A stretch of DNA of 64,000 nucleotides from Centroberyx gerrardi (GCF_048128805.1 NC_135999.1:26149159-26213158), one strand, 5' to 3'. Shown: positions 1 through 11,125, numbered from the stretch's first letter. The notes: generated by a model not told the origin, from the letters alone. Numbers and translations are program-made.

Positions 1-188
1 CCAACCGCCCTCACACTGACCAAGAGTATATCACCCTTCACTCTGTCAGTAGAGTGCTGTTAATTTTGACAAATGGGTTACATGCTTGCTTGTTTGAATG
101 GGATTTCATGAATGCAGCATTTGTGATACGGCTGCCTCAAATATTGTTATTCAGTCATCTTTCTGGAAGTTGAAGGACTACTGCAGCC
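1..188 (+). promoter_or_regulatory. 5' flank/5'-UTR of receptor copy 1
   Basis: This sequence is nearly identical to the DNA just before the start codons of copies 2 (about 11864-12050) and 3 (about 19780-19998). It probably holds the 5'-UTR. The conserved purine-rich ETS-like block seen about 230-270 bp upstream of the other two start codons would lie outside the window for this copy. Confidence 0.55.
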
Positions 189-3100
189 ATGTTGTTGGCA
201 GAAGCTGGATGTGTGTTTGTGGCTTTGCTCCTGTACCTCTCAGGTATGAAGTGATTGTGTTTATACATCTCTTGTCAAATAATGCTCATTAACTGTAAAT
301 TGGAGTTGTTGATGTTGTTGATGTTGATGTGTCTACACTATCAGTTAGAGGCAGACATCTGTCCAGATCTTTTGATAATGTAAAGCTTCTGTTTCAGGAT
401 CTCTGGGACAAGCAAGCAGCATCTGTGCCTTGAAGGGCTCATCAGTGGATCTGCCCTGCTCAGTTACACATCCCACTTCAAGCAAGAAATGGTATACTGT
501 AAAATGGAATGGCTGGAAGTTTGTTCTGAGAGAGATCTCTGTAGATAGAAATCGTGTTATGTATGATAAGTCTAAAGAGAGTAACTCCACTCTAACAATC
601 AAAGATCTAAGAGAGACTGATGCAAATACATACAGCTGCAGAGACGCTACTGACAACTCAGAACACAATCGGTCCAATGAAACTAATCTTCATGTTACAG
701 GTACAGTGGTTCTTTGTCAGTGATTTATTACTTAAAGAATAATATCAGTATATACATTTTAACAGTCACTTTCTACACGTCATTCCAGACCTCCAGGTAA
801 AGGTGATTCCTGTCACAGCGACAGAGGGACAGAGAGTAACACTGATATGTAGCACCAGCTGTCCTCTGACTGAAAACTCTACAGCCTACATCTGGTACAA
901 GAATGGAGCGTTTCTCTATCAGGACTCGTCTCCCTGGTACCAACACCTGGTCAGCAGTGAGGAAGCAGTCAGCTACTCCTGTGCTGTCAAAGGCCACGAG
1001 GATCTCAGAGCCCCTGAAGTCTCAGTGGGTGAGTGGTGACATTTAGCTCCTAACTTCTTCTAATATCTTTTACATTCTTAATAAATGTGGCTGGGAAAAA
1101 TGGGTCAGAGAAGGTATATATACTCTTGGTGACTTGCATAAGAATGAAGTTTATTCATCCTTTGAAGAAATGGGAAATAAGTACAACCTTGGTTATAAGG
1201 ATATCTGGAAATATATGCAGCTTAAGAACTGTGTTCATGCAATGAAAGGTATGGAAATAAAGGGCAGTAATGTAATGGAAGATTTTTTTGGTTTACCAAG
1301 CTTAGTACAATCCGCTTCAAGATGTTATAAAATGCTGTTAAAGGCTGAAAGTGATGATTGTGAAAAAATTAGAATTGTGTGGCAAAAAGATTTGGGATGT
1401 GAAATTGATAAAAGAACTTGGATGAATATAATTTCAAATATTGGTCAAAATATTAGGGAAGCTAAAGGAAAGGGTATGCTATTTAAAGTTTTTCACAGAT
1501 TTTATTTTAGCCCTAGTAGACTGAATAGGATGGGTCTTTTGCAAAGTGATTTATGTTGGAGATGTAACAAAACTAGAGGGACATAATGCATGCTTTGTGG
1601 GAACGCCCAGTGGTGCAAAAACATTGGGGATTATGGAAGAGGGCCTTGGCTTTTCTGTTCCGAAGACACCTAGACTTTGCCTTTTAGCTGACAAATCCAA
1701 AGTTAAGGGAATCAACACAGTACAGTGTAAAGTTTATATTGTGTTTGGGCATTATAACAACACTAAGGTTGGTCCTTAAATATTGGAAAAATACAAAATC
1801 ACCACGTTTCACAGAATGGATGGATTTGTTGATTAAAATAACTTCATATGAAATTATGTTAACTTGAAGATTAAAGAATTATGATAAAGAAACAAGAGAG
1901 ACATGGAAAAACGTCCTCTATTTTCTTAAAGGTTCATAAAGGGGATTTTTTTTTTTTTTTTTTCTGTTATGTAGCGGTCTGTAGTGTCATGTATTGTGTA
2001 TATATGGCTGTATATGTTGTACGTATGATGACATTTTTTTTTTTTTAAGATTTAAAGAAAAAAAAGAAATTAAATGTTGTAACTAATGACGTTCAAGACT
2101 GTGTTATTTATTTTCCTCCTATAGATTTCCAGTCCAGTATACTGTAATGAAGTTCATCAATATAAGACTGCATGTCATTTCTTTTCCTCCAGATTCTGTC
2201 ACATCGACCTGCTTTAGTGTGACCTATGCTGAAGGGAGGATGTGTTCTTCTGAGCAGCCCTGCTCCATCACATATCCCACAGGTTACAGATATATTAGCT
2301 GTTATCCATCCTGTTTACTCAGCAACTGACAACAGTAGTTTAAGAGTGCATTAAATAATCTAGAACGTTTATCAACCTCTATCGGCAAACAGTAGGAATT
2401 GCAACAACATCAACAGAACTTGTCTTCTCCTACACAAGTCTATGGGAAAACCCATAAGATTACAACATTTTGCCTTTTGTTACTGGCACAGTGACTTCAA
2501 TTCTATAGCTTCTGTCATTTTTTTTAATAAGCGTGCTTTGATTTCACATTAAACAATCTAATCTAACTAATCAAGAATTTACCAAGCCATTCAGTAACTG
2601 ATGAAAAGTGTATTTATCATCTCCCAACAGAACTACATGTTGAAGTGACTCCTTCTGCTACCAGAAGTGGACAGTTTGTCAGAGTGACCTGTAGCACCAG
2701 CTGTACTCTGACTGACCCCAAACCCTTCTACACCTGGTTCAAGAATGGAAACTTTGAAATGTACAAAGACCAGTTCTCTACTTTCAGCTCCTCTGTTGAC
2801 AGCTACTCCTGTGCTGTAAAAGGCCATAATGATCTCCGTTCTCCTGCAGTGTGTGAGTATGAAGCAACTCATGGTACTGTTTAACTTAAGGTAGGAAACA
2901 TTTGTTTCATTAGTCTGCAATGTTTGAAAGGCAATAAGAAACATGATCTGAATAATACTCAAACATATTAATCAAAATATGTGTTTTTCCTTGTCACACC
3001 ATATTTATGAGATTAATATCATTGCTTAACTATTGTTTTGTATTATAAAGATATTAGGAGGTTAGGGGGAGAGAGCGTGTGCATCTGCATGTGTTACGCT

Positions 3101-6100
3101 CTCCAGGAAAAACTCCTCTCTCCCTCCCCGGCCCACTGGAGGGTCTGGGGACCGTGGAGCACATCAGGAATTGACAACAACAGAATTGGGAGAAAAATGG
3201 CGAAATAAGAAAACAAATATTTGGGGCGTCCTGGTGGCTCTGTGGTCTAAAGGCCCTGACACACCAAACCGACTTCAAAGAACCAGCGGCGACGAAGGCC
3301 GACTGTTGCGTCGCCTCACGTCGCCTGCGTCTGGTCCAAAAATTTGCACTTGAACACACCGCAAAGACTACAGCCGACGGCCAACTAGCACGTACGTTCT
3401 GCGCCTGCGTGAGGGGAAATAACTCTCCATACCTTATGTCTGATAAGAAGTTGCAAATGGCACTGGCGTTGTCAGCCCTTGGTCTTTTGGTTGTGGAAGA
3501 AGAAAGGAAGAGGCGGAGGCGAAAAATAAGGAGAAACCGCACTAAATGGGTGAAATCATGAATAACGTTACTCCAGCGACAGGCTCAAGGGGCTTTCCCG
3601 AACCTGTGTCGAGAGCTGGAGATAAATGAAACCTCCGATTTTAAAAATTTCGCTCGGCTCTTTCCTGTTCAGTTCCACATGTTGAAGGAATTTATCAGTC
3701 CAATCATCCAGAGGCAAAACACGAACTACCAATCAGAGTGATCTCTCTCACCGACGGCTCCGACGCCGATTCAACATGCTCAATCGGCCGAAAAGACGCC
3801 GACAGGGTCCGACTAGTGCCGACGGTGCGGGACACACCGCAAAAACTAGGGACACCGACGCTTACCAACGGCCCGACATTGCCCGAAGGCCGACCGTCGG
3901 CCTGGTGTGTCAGGGCCTTAAGGCACATACCATATAGCTGTGATATCCTGGGTTCAAGTCCATCCCAGGGCCTTTGTTGCATGTCATCCACTTCTCTCTC
4001 CCCAATCCTTCCTGTCTCTCTACACTAGACAGTCAAATGAAGCAAAAATATCTCTAAAAAAGTGAGGTTTCACTTTGAGTCTTTCATCTATATTTCAGGT
4101 ACTGAGGGTAAGAACTGCTGGAGTGTGAATTATGTCAGCAGGAGAAACTGTGCCCTGGAAGGCTCTTCAGTGGACATTTATGGTGATTACTCATATCCCA
4201 CTGGTCAGTCCAAGCCTAAATTTGAGTATGCTATAAGGAAAGCTGGCAAGGTGCATCCTGAAAGTCTGATCCAAGATGCACGTCATGTGTATCATGAAAA
4301 CATGGAGAACCACCAACACATCCTGAAAATCGCAAACCTGACAAAAAGTGACTCAGCAGAATACGCATTCAGATTCCTAATAAATGACCCAGAACGGCAA
4401 CATTCTGGTTTTCCTGGAGTGACTTTAATTGTGACAGGTAAATCTTCTTTTTTGTTTCTTCTTCACCATGCACTAGCAGCAATCAGCAGTAATTACAGCG
4501 CCCCCATCAGGCCAATCCATTTTATTATTTAAACGCTGTGACATTTTATCTCTGTAACTGCTATGATAATGTATTGTGTTGAATTCATGGCTGCACACCA
4601 ATTTCCCCAATAGGCACATGACAGTCTTGAACTTGAGTTAATGAAGCTATGGTGAAAGTTAAATCAGGAAGACTGCTTTTCTTACATACACTCTCTAGTT
4701 TTAAAGATAGGAGATTTTCCCGTGCTGTCAACTTCCCACACTGTCAGCTGTCATTTCCTCCTTCTGCTATTTATATTTGACCAATCAGATCTCTCCATTT
4801 GTTCTGAAAACCAGTCATCATGCTGCTGCCAGAATCTAAAACTGTTCTGCCGTCAGCTGTCATTTTATCGTCCACCCCATGAAGATAATTTCATGATGGG
4901 GTCTAATCGTGAAAGCCGTTCTGTAAATTCTAGACTCACCCGTAATTTCAATCATGCAATAAAAACTTCCTTCACTTAGTCTCTCCTGCCTGAAATATAT
5001 CTCTTCTACACTGAGTGACCAGTCTAACCATCTCTCAGCCCTGACAGTGAAGGTGACTCCTTCTGCCGTGATGACAGAGGGCCAGAGAGTAACACTGACC
5101 TGTAGCACCAGCTGTCCTCTGACTGACAACACCACCTACATCTGGTACCAGAACAGACGACCTCTGACCCCGCCAGAGAGCCAGCACAAACACCTGGTTC
5201 TAGACCCAGTCAGCAGTCAGCATGCAGGAAACTACTCCTGTGCTGTCAAAACCCTCCAACACATCAACTCCCCTGAAGAGACTCTCACTGTCACAGGTGA
5301 GCACGGCTTTAAGATATTTGATGAGGTGTGTTTAAGTGTTACAGGTTCTTTTGCATTTGAAATTGAGATGGAAATCTCTAACAAATTGCACAGTTTCACC
5401 TCTTGCGAAATAGTGTGTAGGTCAGTGACACTGACTTGCAGCAATGACACCAGCCCTGCAGATAAGTACATCTGGTTTAAGAAGACTGGAAATCAAGGGC
5501 TTAAACCTATTATTACCTTTGCTGAAGATGAATGCAGGCAGGTAGGCGCTCCACCACTTGAATAATCTGAGAATTAAATGGGATAGATTTGGTATTTGGG
5601 GTGGGAAGTGATTTGTAGATCAGTCAGGCGATGCAGGCATCTACAGTCTTTCTGGAGTCCATGTGACAGAAATCTATCGTAGTGATGGACAACTTTACTC
5701 CTTAATATCAACAATTGAAAAAACATTGTATTCGCCTAATTCAGATTTGATCACAGGGACATGGATATCAGCAGCAGCTGCAGGAACCGCTACTGTTCTC
5801 CTGGCTATCATACTCCTCTCTGTCTTCCTGTGGATTAGGTGAACAATACTGTGATCTGTTTCAGAACAATGGCATTCAATCTCTTGTATAAAATTAATTC
5901 ATTTATTTAATCATTCATTAATTTCATTAACCAAAAGAAAGAGGACCTCCACTCAACCCCCTGGACCTGGGACACCAGACAACAACGAGCAGGTGAAGTA
6001 CAGCAATTAAACAATTCCACTGCAAAATAAAAACATTCCCCTCACCCATCCTGGCTGCCTTGAGGTGGATGACCTTCCCACCCCAGTCAGAGCAGCAGCC

Positions 6101-7259
6101 TCCCTATCCTCCAACTCATCTCTTCAGGAAGCGCATCATGTCCCTCTCTCTCGTTTTTTTTGTCCCACCTAAATCATACTCTCCTTTCCCCGATCCCTCT
6201 CCTGTATTATCATCCTCTACCTGCACCTGGTTATGTTCCTGTCTTGTTTTTTTAGAAACTGTTCCACCTTTTCTCCCATGCTCATATTTCTATATATATA
6301 TATTTTTTTTCCATTTTATTTGTTTATTTTGTTAGGGACCATGTACAAAAACATTAATCTCAGTTAATGAGAAGAGATGCTTTGCACCAGATTTAGTTAC
6401 TAGCTAATTTCCATCTGTAGTCCCTTAGGCAGGTAGACATAAAAACAGTGGAAAATACAAATAACCTTAACCTGTTCTGTCATAAATATCGAATATCAGC
6501 CTGTAGTCATGTAGTCCACTACCGATATGATGGAGGTTCCTCCTTGACCACAGCTACATTAAATTACCAAACTAAACAACGAAACTAAATTCAATTTTAG
6601 TTTTGTTGCACATTTTATTTATTCATTTTATTGTTCAATAATATTTTTTTCATTTGAAGGCAGTAATGTATCCCAGAGTTTCCCCTACCATTGATTTGGA
6701 GTGGTGGGTCACCCTGCCTTAAGACCTTGAAAGAATTTAGTATCTGCTTCAGTGGAGAGTTTTAGTGTCACATGATGGTTTAAATGCCGATTCAGAGACT
6801 TTTCCATGCATTTTTTTTTTGGCATGAAAATGGTGCAGTTTCAAGATACAGAACATCGGCTCTCTGCACCTTCAATATAAAAATATTGGTATGGGAATCA
6901 GCTTTCAAAAGCCCAAATCAGTCGAACCCTGGTTGCAATCATTTTATGTTGCTCTGCATAAGAGGGTCAGCCAAACTCTAAAAATGCAGTGTAATGTAAA
7001 ATTATTATTCTCTATGTTGTCTCCCCATCAGTTAAACTCTGGTCCTGTGTATGACAACATCTCAGCTGTGGGCCAGAGCCCCATCCCTGCAGCACAGAGC
7101 AAACCAACAGAGCAGCCTGACCTTCACTACAGCAGCGTCCGCTTCTCTAAGAACCAGGAAGTTCCTCTCTACTCCACCGTCCACTTAGCTCAGCCCCAGA
7201 GACAGGAGGTCCAGTATGCTGCTGTCAACTTCAACAGACCCAACAGTGATGCTGGGTGA
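189..7259 (+). CDS. Siglec/CD22-like Ig receptor with ITIM tail, copy 1
   Basis: This is a predicted inhibitory cell-surface receptor of the teleost Siglec/CD22-like type. Exons by splice signals: 189-243 (signal peptide, starts MLLAEAGCVFVALLL), 398-700 (V-set), 789-1028 (C2), 2193-2282 (vestigial V), 2631-2852 (C2), 4099-4437 (V), 5039-5296 (C2), 5757-5838 (transmembrane, starts GTWISAAAAG), 5938-5992 and 7032-7259 (tail). All extracellular exons are phase 1-1; the sum is 1872 bp, 623 codons plus stop, or 593 codons without the vestigial exon. The third V domain has DSAEYAFRF, matching the Siglec F strand with its sialic-acid-binding Arg (codon 4371-4373). The tail has two ITIMs, LHYSSV (7122-7139) and VQYAAV (7209-7226), an ITIM-like PLYSTV and a Grb2-type YDNI. 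A donor at 7256 could join an exon at 7759 and add three residues. Ligand binding is inferred. The family name is secure; the orthologue is not. Confidence 0.85.
1086..2069 (+). mobile_element. 5'-truncated L1/Tx1-type LINE in intron 3 of copy 1
   Basis: Reading from 1086, a frame open to about 1585 gives W-E-K-W..GIYTLGDL, a SFEEM segment, KYMQL and CWRC..TRGT, the usual C-terminal pattern of L1/Tx1 reverse transcriptase ORFs. The expected continuation (LWERPVVQKHW) follows in another frame, so it is decayed. The 3' end is an A-rich tail near 2045-2069. In copy 2 the same intron runs directly from AATAAA into TTAAATGTTG near 13196-13206, which is the empty site. The insertion is therefore private to copy 1 among these three. 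Confidence 0.8.
2193..2282 (+). pseudogene. Vestigial V-set exon, copy 1 (30 codons)
   Basis: The acceptor is good and the phase is correct. The exon encodes the A-B strand part of a V domain (CFSVTYAEGRMC, then EQPCSITYPTG), aligning with the start of the full V exon at 4099. The V frame continues 14 codons past the weak GTTACA donor and then stops. Either a 30-residue remnant is spliced in or the exon is skipped; both keep frame. Confidence 0.65.
3058..3222 (+). mobile_element. SINE remnant (3' part), copy 1 intron
   Basis: It matches the 3' half of the long SINE at 14551-14950 in copy 2: the CTCCAGGAAAAACTC block, then CTCCCCGGCCCAC, then GACCGTGGAGCACATCAGG, ending A-rich. The 5' half and adjoining intron, present in copy 2, are missing here, so a deletion of roughly 0.5 kb occurred in copy 1. 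Confidence 0.7.
3223..4056 (+). mobile_element. tRNA-derived SINE, split by a Harbinger insertion
   Basis: The head GTCCTGGTGGCTCTGTGGTC resembles a pol III A box and GGTTCAAGTCC a B box. They are followed by the GCATGTCAT...CTCTCTCCCCAATCC body and an A-rich tail, typical of a common teleost tRNA-derived SINE. The SINE parts are 3223-3250 and 3919-4056. The rest is the element at 3251-3918. The uninterrupted version is at about 14955-15105. Confidence 0.8.
3251..3918. mobile_element. PIF/Harbinger-type DNA transposon, internally deleted
   Basis: The inverted repeats AGGCCCTGACACACCA are perfect over 16 bp (3251-3266 and 3903-3918) and continue imperfectly. The target duplication is TAA (3248-3250 and 3919-3921), proved by the unbroken SINE in copy 2. 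Inside, about 3575-3720 translates to a segment resembling the N-terminal part of Harbinger transposases (QGAFPNLCRELEI, then FKNFARLF). No full transposase fits in 668 bp, so it is non-autonomous. Confidence 0.85.
5395..5750 (+). pseudogene. Relic membrane-proximal C2 domain, copy 1
   Basis: The frame gives SVTLTCSNDTSPADKYIWFKK, the B and C strands of a fourth C2 domain. The F-strand region (DAGIYSLSGVHV, about 5630-5665) lacks the expected Cys and is separated by a stop. It lies between the last intact C2 exon and the transmembrane exon and has no proper exon borders. The gene reads in frame without it. Confidence 0.65.
6940..7012 (+). repeat. Dispersed GCTCTG(G)ATAAGAG repeat fragment
   Basis: It resembles the teleost repeat end that reads roughly GTCGCTCTGGATAAGAGCGTC then AAATGTAAATG. 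It lies about 20 bp before the acceptor of the ITIM exon. Further pieces of what looks like the same family are at 26085-26150, 36965-37025 and 49505-49555. Confidence 0.5.
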
Positions 7260-7339
7260 GCATCTCTTGTCATTACAACTGGACCTACTGGGTCACTTTG
7301 CTTACCAGGAAGAGAATCACAGGCTAATATTGTTCCCCC

Positions 7340-7680
7340 ATGCAATGCAATTGGGGGGGGGGTTGATTTTGAAAAAACATGGAGGGATTATGCATCTTTT
7401 TACTGATTGGCCTGTGATATCTCAGACACCACTGGTCTGAATTTTACAAAACTTGGAGGGATGATGCATTTTGGCACTGTGTTCTGGCATTTTAAAAGCA
7501 TTAACCTACACCAATTGGCTTGATGAGGGCGCTATAATTAAAGGTCAAAATCTCAAACTTTGAAAGGCCGTAACTCGAACACCACAAATCCAACTGACAG
7601 GAAACTTGTTACACACACCCAGCTATGAGGAAGCTCTACTTAAGGGTCAAAATTTTAAACTCAAACATGGTATTGCCTTT
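7340..7680. repeat. Dispersed repeat with AAACTTGGAGGGATGATGCA motifs
   Basis: Internal near-repeats (AAACTTGGAGGGATGATGCAT, 'GGCCTGTGATATCTCAGAC') recur at 26440-26760 and 27600-27700, and in reverse orientation at about 22915-23085 and 41440-41660. It is a moderately repeated teleost element with no clear ends and no coding capacity that I can see. Confidence 0.55.
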
Positions 7681-7884
7681 TTTTGAATAGACAATACACA
7701 CATTTCGAAACACTTTGCAAGATGATTAAGTTACTAATGTGTTGTTTTTTACTTTCAGGCTCAGTGGCTAGGCAGTGAATCCCTACAGTTTGTACAAACC
7801 CCAGAGTCTGAAGGCGTGAACACACACACTCTCTGTGGTGTACAAAACAACCTTTCAACTTCAAGGAAACTCTTCCATTATGTC

Positions 7885-8095
7885 TGCATTGCATTTACAT
7901 TTAGGCCTTTAGCAGATGATCTTATCTAGAGCTAGGCTATATAGCTATACTGTGAATGAGCAGGAAGAGGTTCAGTGCATTCAAGGACACTTCAACAGCA
8001 CATGACTGATGATAGACACGCACTGGCTGTTTTGGAGAATTGAACTTGTGACCTTTTAGTTACAAGACATTCTGTCAAACCTCTCCATGGTCCAG
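7885..8095. repeat. Teleost TTTACATTTAGGC...TTTAGCAGA repeat
   Basis: It contains ATTTACATTTAGGCCTTTAG, then CAAGGACACTTCAACAG, then GAATTGAACTTGTGACCTTT. This order is typical of a very common fish repeat with a B-box-like part. A second copy at 27990-28195 is part of the duplicated 3' flank. Confidence 0.6.
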
Positions 8096-8740
8096 CCCAC
8101 CTTGCTAACTTCTCTAACTCAAGTTCCTCATTCAAGTATATAGTCATGACATGCTGAGCAGACTTTCACATGCTGTAAAATAAGAACAAGCTATCTATTT
8201 AGTGATTAAAAAAAATAGCATTTGTAGTCAAAGTTTATGAAAGTAACATTAATTTTATAGTCATACTAATGGCTAGACTTGGTGACCAATCTTGATAGCA
8301 TTAGCTAGCTAGCCAGCTAGGCTAGGTAAACTAGGTAGCTTAAATCAACGGCTGGGTGAACAAATCCGTGAGGCTTCTTTGTGCTGTTAAGCAAAGAAAG
8401 CAGTGCATGGTGTTGTGTAGACTTTTCTTTCTCTAAAGTTTAGTAATATTTCTTGTTGATGCTTACTTGGATTACTTAGATAACAAGCCTTACATTTGGA
8501 AAGCTATAGCTAAGTTAGTTAAAATACTCACTTGACATTAAATGATCTTAGCAGATCCTGTGCTGCTTGCCTTGACGTTTTTGCGATGATTGATGCTATC
8601 CATAGTTGTCATCTGATTTCTGGCAATTGTTTTTTATTCACCCTGGTTTTTGGAAGTCTGTAACATCATTTTTTCTCCATTTAACCATGGTGTTTGCAGT
8701 GTGGACAGCAGCAAATCGGAGTTGGTAGTTATGCTGGTAT

Positions 8741-9017
8741 AGGCCCTTTTCACATTCTGTTTCTCAGTGCTTCTGCATTGAGAAACCGGTGCATTACAAC
8801 TTCCTGTTGCCAGCTGTGGCCTTCACTAAATCACTCCACAATGTGCCCAAAATGTTTTAATTTGTTATATTATGTATCTAGGTATCTAGTGCTAATAGCC
8901 ACTGCAATTTTGTTGTTTTTGTTGGATTGGTTTGTCAATAAGTCACAAAAACAAACTTGCCACAGTAAGTTGTAATGCACCAGTTTAGCTGTTACCATGA
9001 CAATGTGAAAAGGGCCT
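8741..9017. mobile_element. MITE with AGGCCCTTTTCACATT inverted repeats
   Basis: Perfect 16-bp inverted repeats sit at 8741-8756 and 9002-9017, 277 bp overall, with no ORF of note. Copy 3 lacks it at the corresponding place. I could not identify a clean target duplication, so the superfamily is open. Confidence 0.7.
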
Positions 9018-10639
9018 ATTGCGTGGTGTTCTCCTAACATGGCCGCTAGAGAGTTCTAGAACAACATGGTTTTATTCTAGAATGATTCTGCAACGCCCCT
9101 ACTGCTGTTTTATAAAATGTTGCTGTTTTAGGCAGTAATTTTAAAAGGCTTCTCTCTTTTTAACTGTAGTGACAATTGCATTTTTGGTTTATACTGTAAT
9201 AACCTGCTTTGTTTTATTATGAAAATACATTATTTAGCATTGCATTTCAAAACATATTACTTATTCATAGCAATAATGTTATTGTGCAAAACCATGCAAC
9301 ATGAATAAAATTGACTAAATTATTCTCTTATTGTCCATGTACCTTGAAATGTCAAACAGAGAGTGATCTGGCAGTGACAATCCCACTTCTCTATTCTTTG
9401 GTTTCACTTAAAGTCACAGCACCTTTCATTATATGACTGCAATTTTGTGTCCATCGTGGTACACATATGGTTTAGTGAAATTAGGGATTCAAAGGAACCA
9501 GCTGACTGAGACAACATGGCCTCAGTCAGTCAGTCATGAACACAACTAAAGTCCATATTCAAATATTTTATTACTTTAAGAGCATACGCTTCACAATAAT
9601 TAATCCAAATACAAAACATAAGAAATAACGTGTTACTTCAAATTTACGCAGTACAGGTAGTAGTAGGTCTTTCTTCTTTTTCTTTCAAGTAAGTTGATAA
9701 TTCAAGTCTGGTTTCAAGTCCAGTTGAAACAGTTTTGTTGAATATGTGTTAAAGACACCTTAGTTTACAGTAGACAGTCACTGAAACATTGGAACAGTGT
9801 ACAACCAGGTTATCAATGGGTGTGATGTTATATACTCTGCTTAAAATCAGTACAACTTCTATGGGCATGAAAAAGAGATATGGAGAGAAGAATGGCAAAA
9901 CTACAGAATCAGGCCCCCGATACAAAAGGCATAAGTGGTTCTTCATCATCATCATCATTCAAGCTGAGCTGTGATCCAGTATATTCCATACAGTAGTACA
10001 TACTGTATGAGGGGCCCTTAGATCCTTCTGATCATGTGACCTTAGAAAAAACTCTGTCTACTGAGTATCTTTGTTGTTAGTCAAAGGTGGGGAAAAAAAA
10101 ACAGGAACCACAGACGGAAGAATGAGTCTGCTAAATGACACAATGTAATGTAAGAATGAAGAGGAGGAGGAGGAGGACAATTTTACCACAGCCAATCAGA
10201 ATAACAGCTTCACTCAAGCTCAGTGTGACTGCGAGATCTCGCCTACAAGAGACTGTGCGTTTGCTGATAGGAACGAGAAGTGCACCATTGAATTCTCACC
10301 TGAAGAAGGGGTCACAGTCACACTGCTAATATGTGGAACCCCCCCCCCCACTTTGGTTTGGCTCTGACAATATCAGTCACTCCTCATTTTCCCTTCATCT
10401 GTGTATGCACAAACTTAATATACCATGGTATAGGATCAGTGATAAGGTCAGTCATCTTTCATTTCTTAGTTGTTTCACACATTTGAGCTGTAGCCACACT
10501 CACACAGTCCGATGATCTGTTCTGGTGTCAGCTATTCATAATTTCTCTTGTATCTGTTCCTATGTAGGTCAGTGGGTAGAGCAAGGTACTAACACTGTCA
10601 GGGTTAGGGTGCCATTTAGGGTGTTTTCACATACTTGCT

Positions 10640-11125
10640 GTACTTTGTGGTATGCTGTGTTTAGATAGATACTTTATGGTCCTACAACAAGATGAAGTTC
10701 ATTTTCACAGCTTGAACATGTAAACGCTGAAGAACAGTAATAGAATGACAGTTCACAGCACACAGACATATAGACATATAGACATTGGGTTGAGGGGGAG
10801 ATCAGGGTCATGTGAAGAAGTGAGGGCTTCACATGTGAGCATTGGAGTTGAGGTCTGTGAGGCTGCGAGTGGAAAGTCCAAGGATGGTAGAGGCAGTGTG
10901 TGTGATATTGAGGAGTGACTGTGAGCATAGTACTACATGTACTATGTGGTGTGCTTTGTAGTTCTTTATGGTACTTTGTGGTAGTTAGCGGTTGGGCAGT
11001 GTGTACTTTATGGTGCTTTGTTGTTCTTTGTAGTACTAAAACATGTAAATGTTTGCTTGCACTGTTTTAAGCCTACTTTTAATGTAGTCTGAAAGGTGCT
11101 ATATAAATAAAGTTTTACATACATA
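10640..11125. repeat. LINE-tail-like and TTTGTGGTAC-rich repeats, copy 1/2 spacer
   Basis: There is a stretch beginning TTTAGATAGATACTTTATGG, resembling the reverse complement of a fish LINE 3' end. It is followed by degenerate TTTGTGGTAC-type units (about 10925-11030) and a CTATATAAATAAAGTTTTAC tail near 11100. The same set recurs at 18300-19100, so it belongs to the duplicated spacer. Confidence 0.55.

Larger units (their letters stand above)
7260..10485 (+). other. 3' flank of copy 1, duplicated at copy 3
   Basis: No gene is visible. Most of the block recurs with few changes at 26406-30507, downstream of copy 3, apart from private insertions. It includes a possible 3'-terminal exon at 7759 and a possible poly(A) signal AATAAA near 9304. 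The stretch 9560-10485 corresponds to what is probably the pla2g6 3'-UTR at 29590-30507. Homology ends near 10485. Confidence 0.65.

Noticed and set aside
1134-1779. Host exon in copy 1 intron 3
   Set aside because: The encoded pattern is LINE reverse-transcriptase C terminus, and copy 2 shows the empty site.
3223-3990. tRNA gene
   Set aside because: The A- and B-box-like sequences belong to SINE heads (also at 14955 and 46675); no cloverleaf or intact acceptor stem.
8694-8975. 93-codon frame downstream of copy 1
   Set aside because: It lies mostly within the 277-bp MITE and is absent from the paralogous flank of copy 3.
9749-9974. Small frames repeated at 29772-29997
   Set aside because: Conservation is explained by recent duplication of the flank. 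The frames are short and lie in probable pla2g6 3'-UTR sequence.
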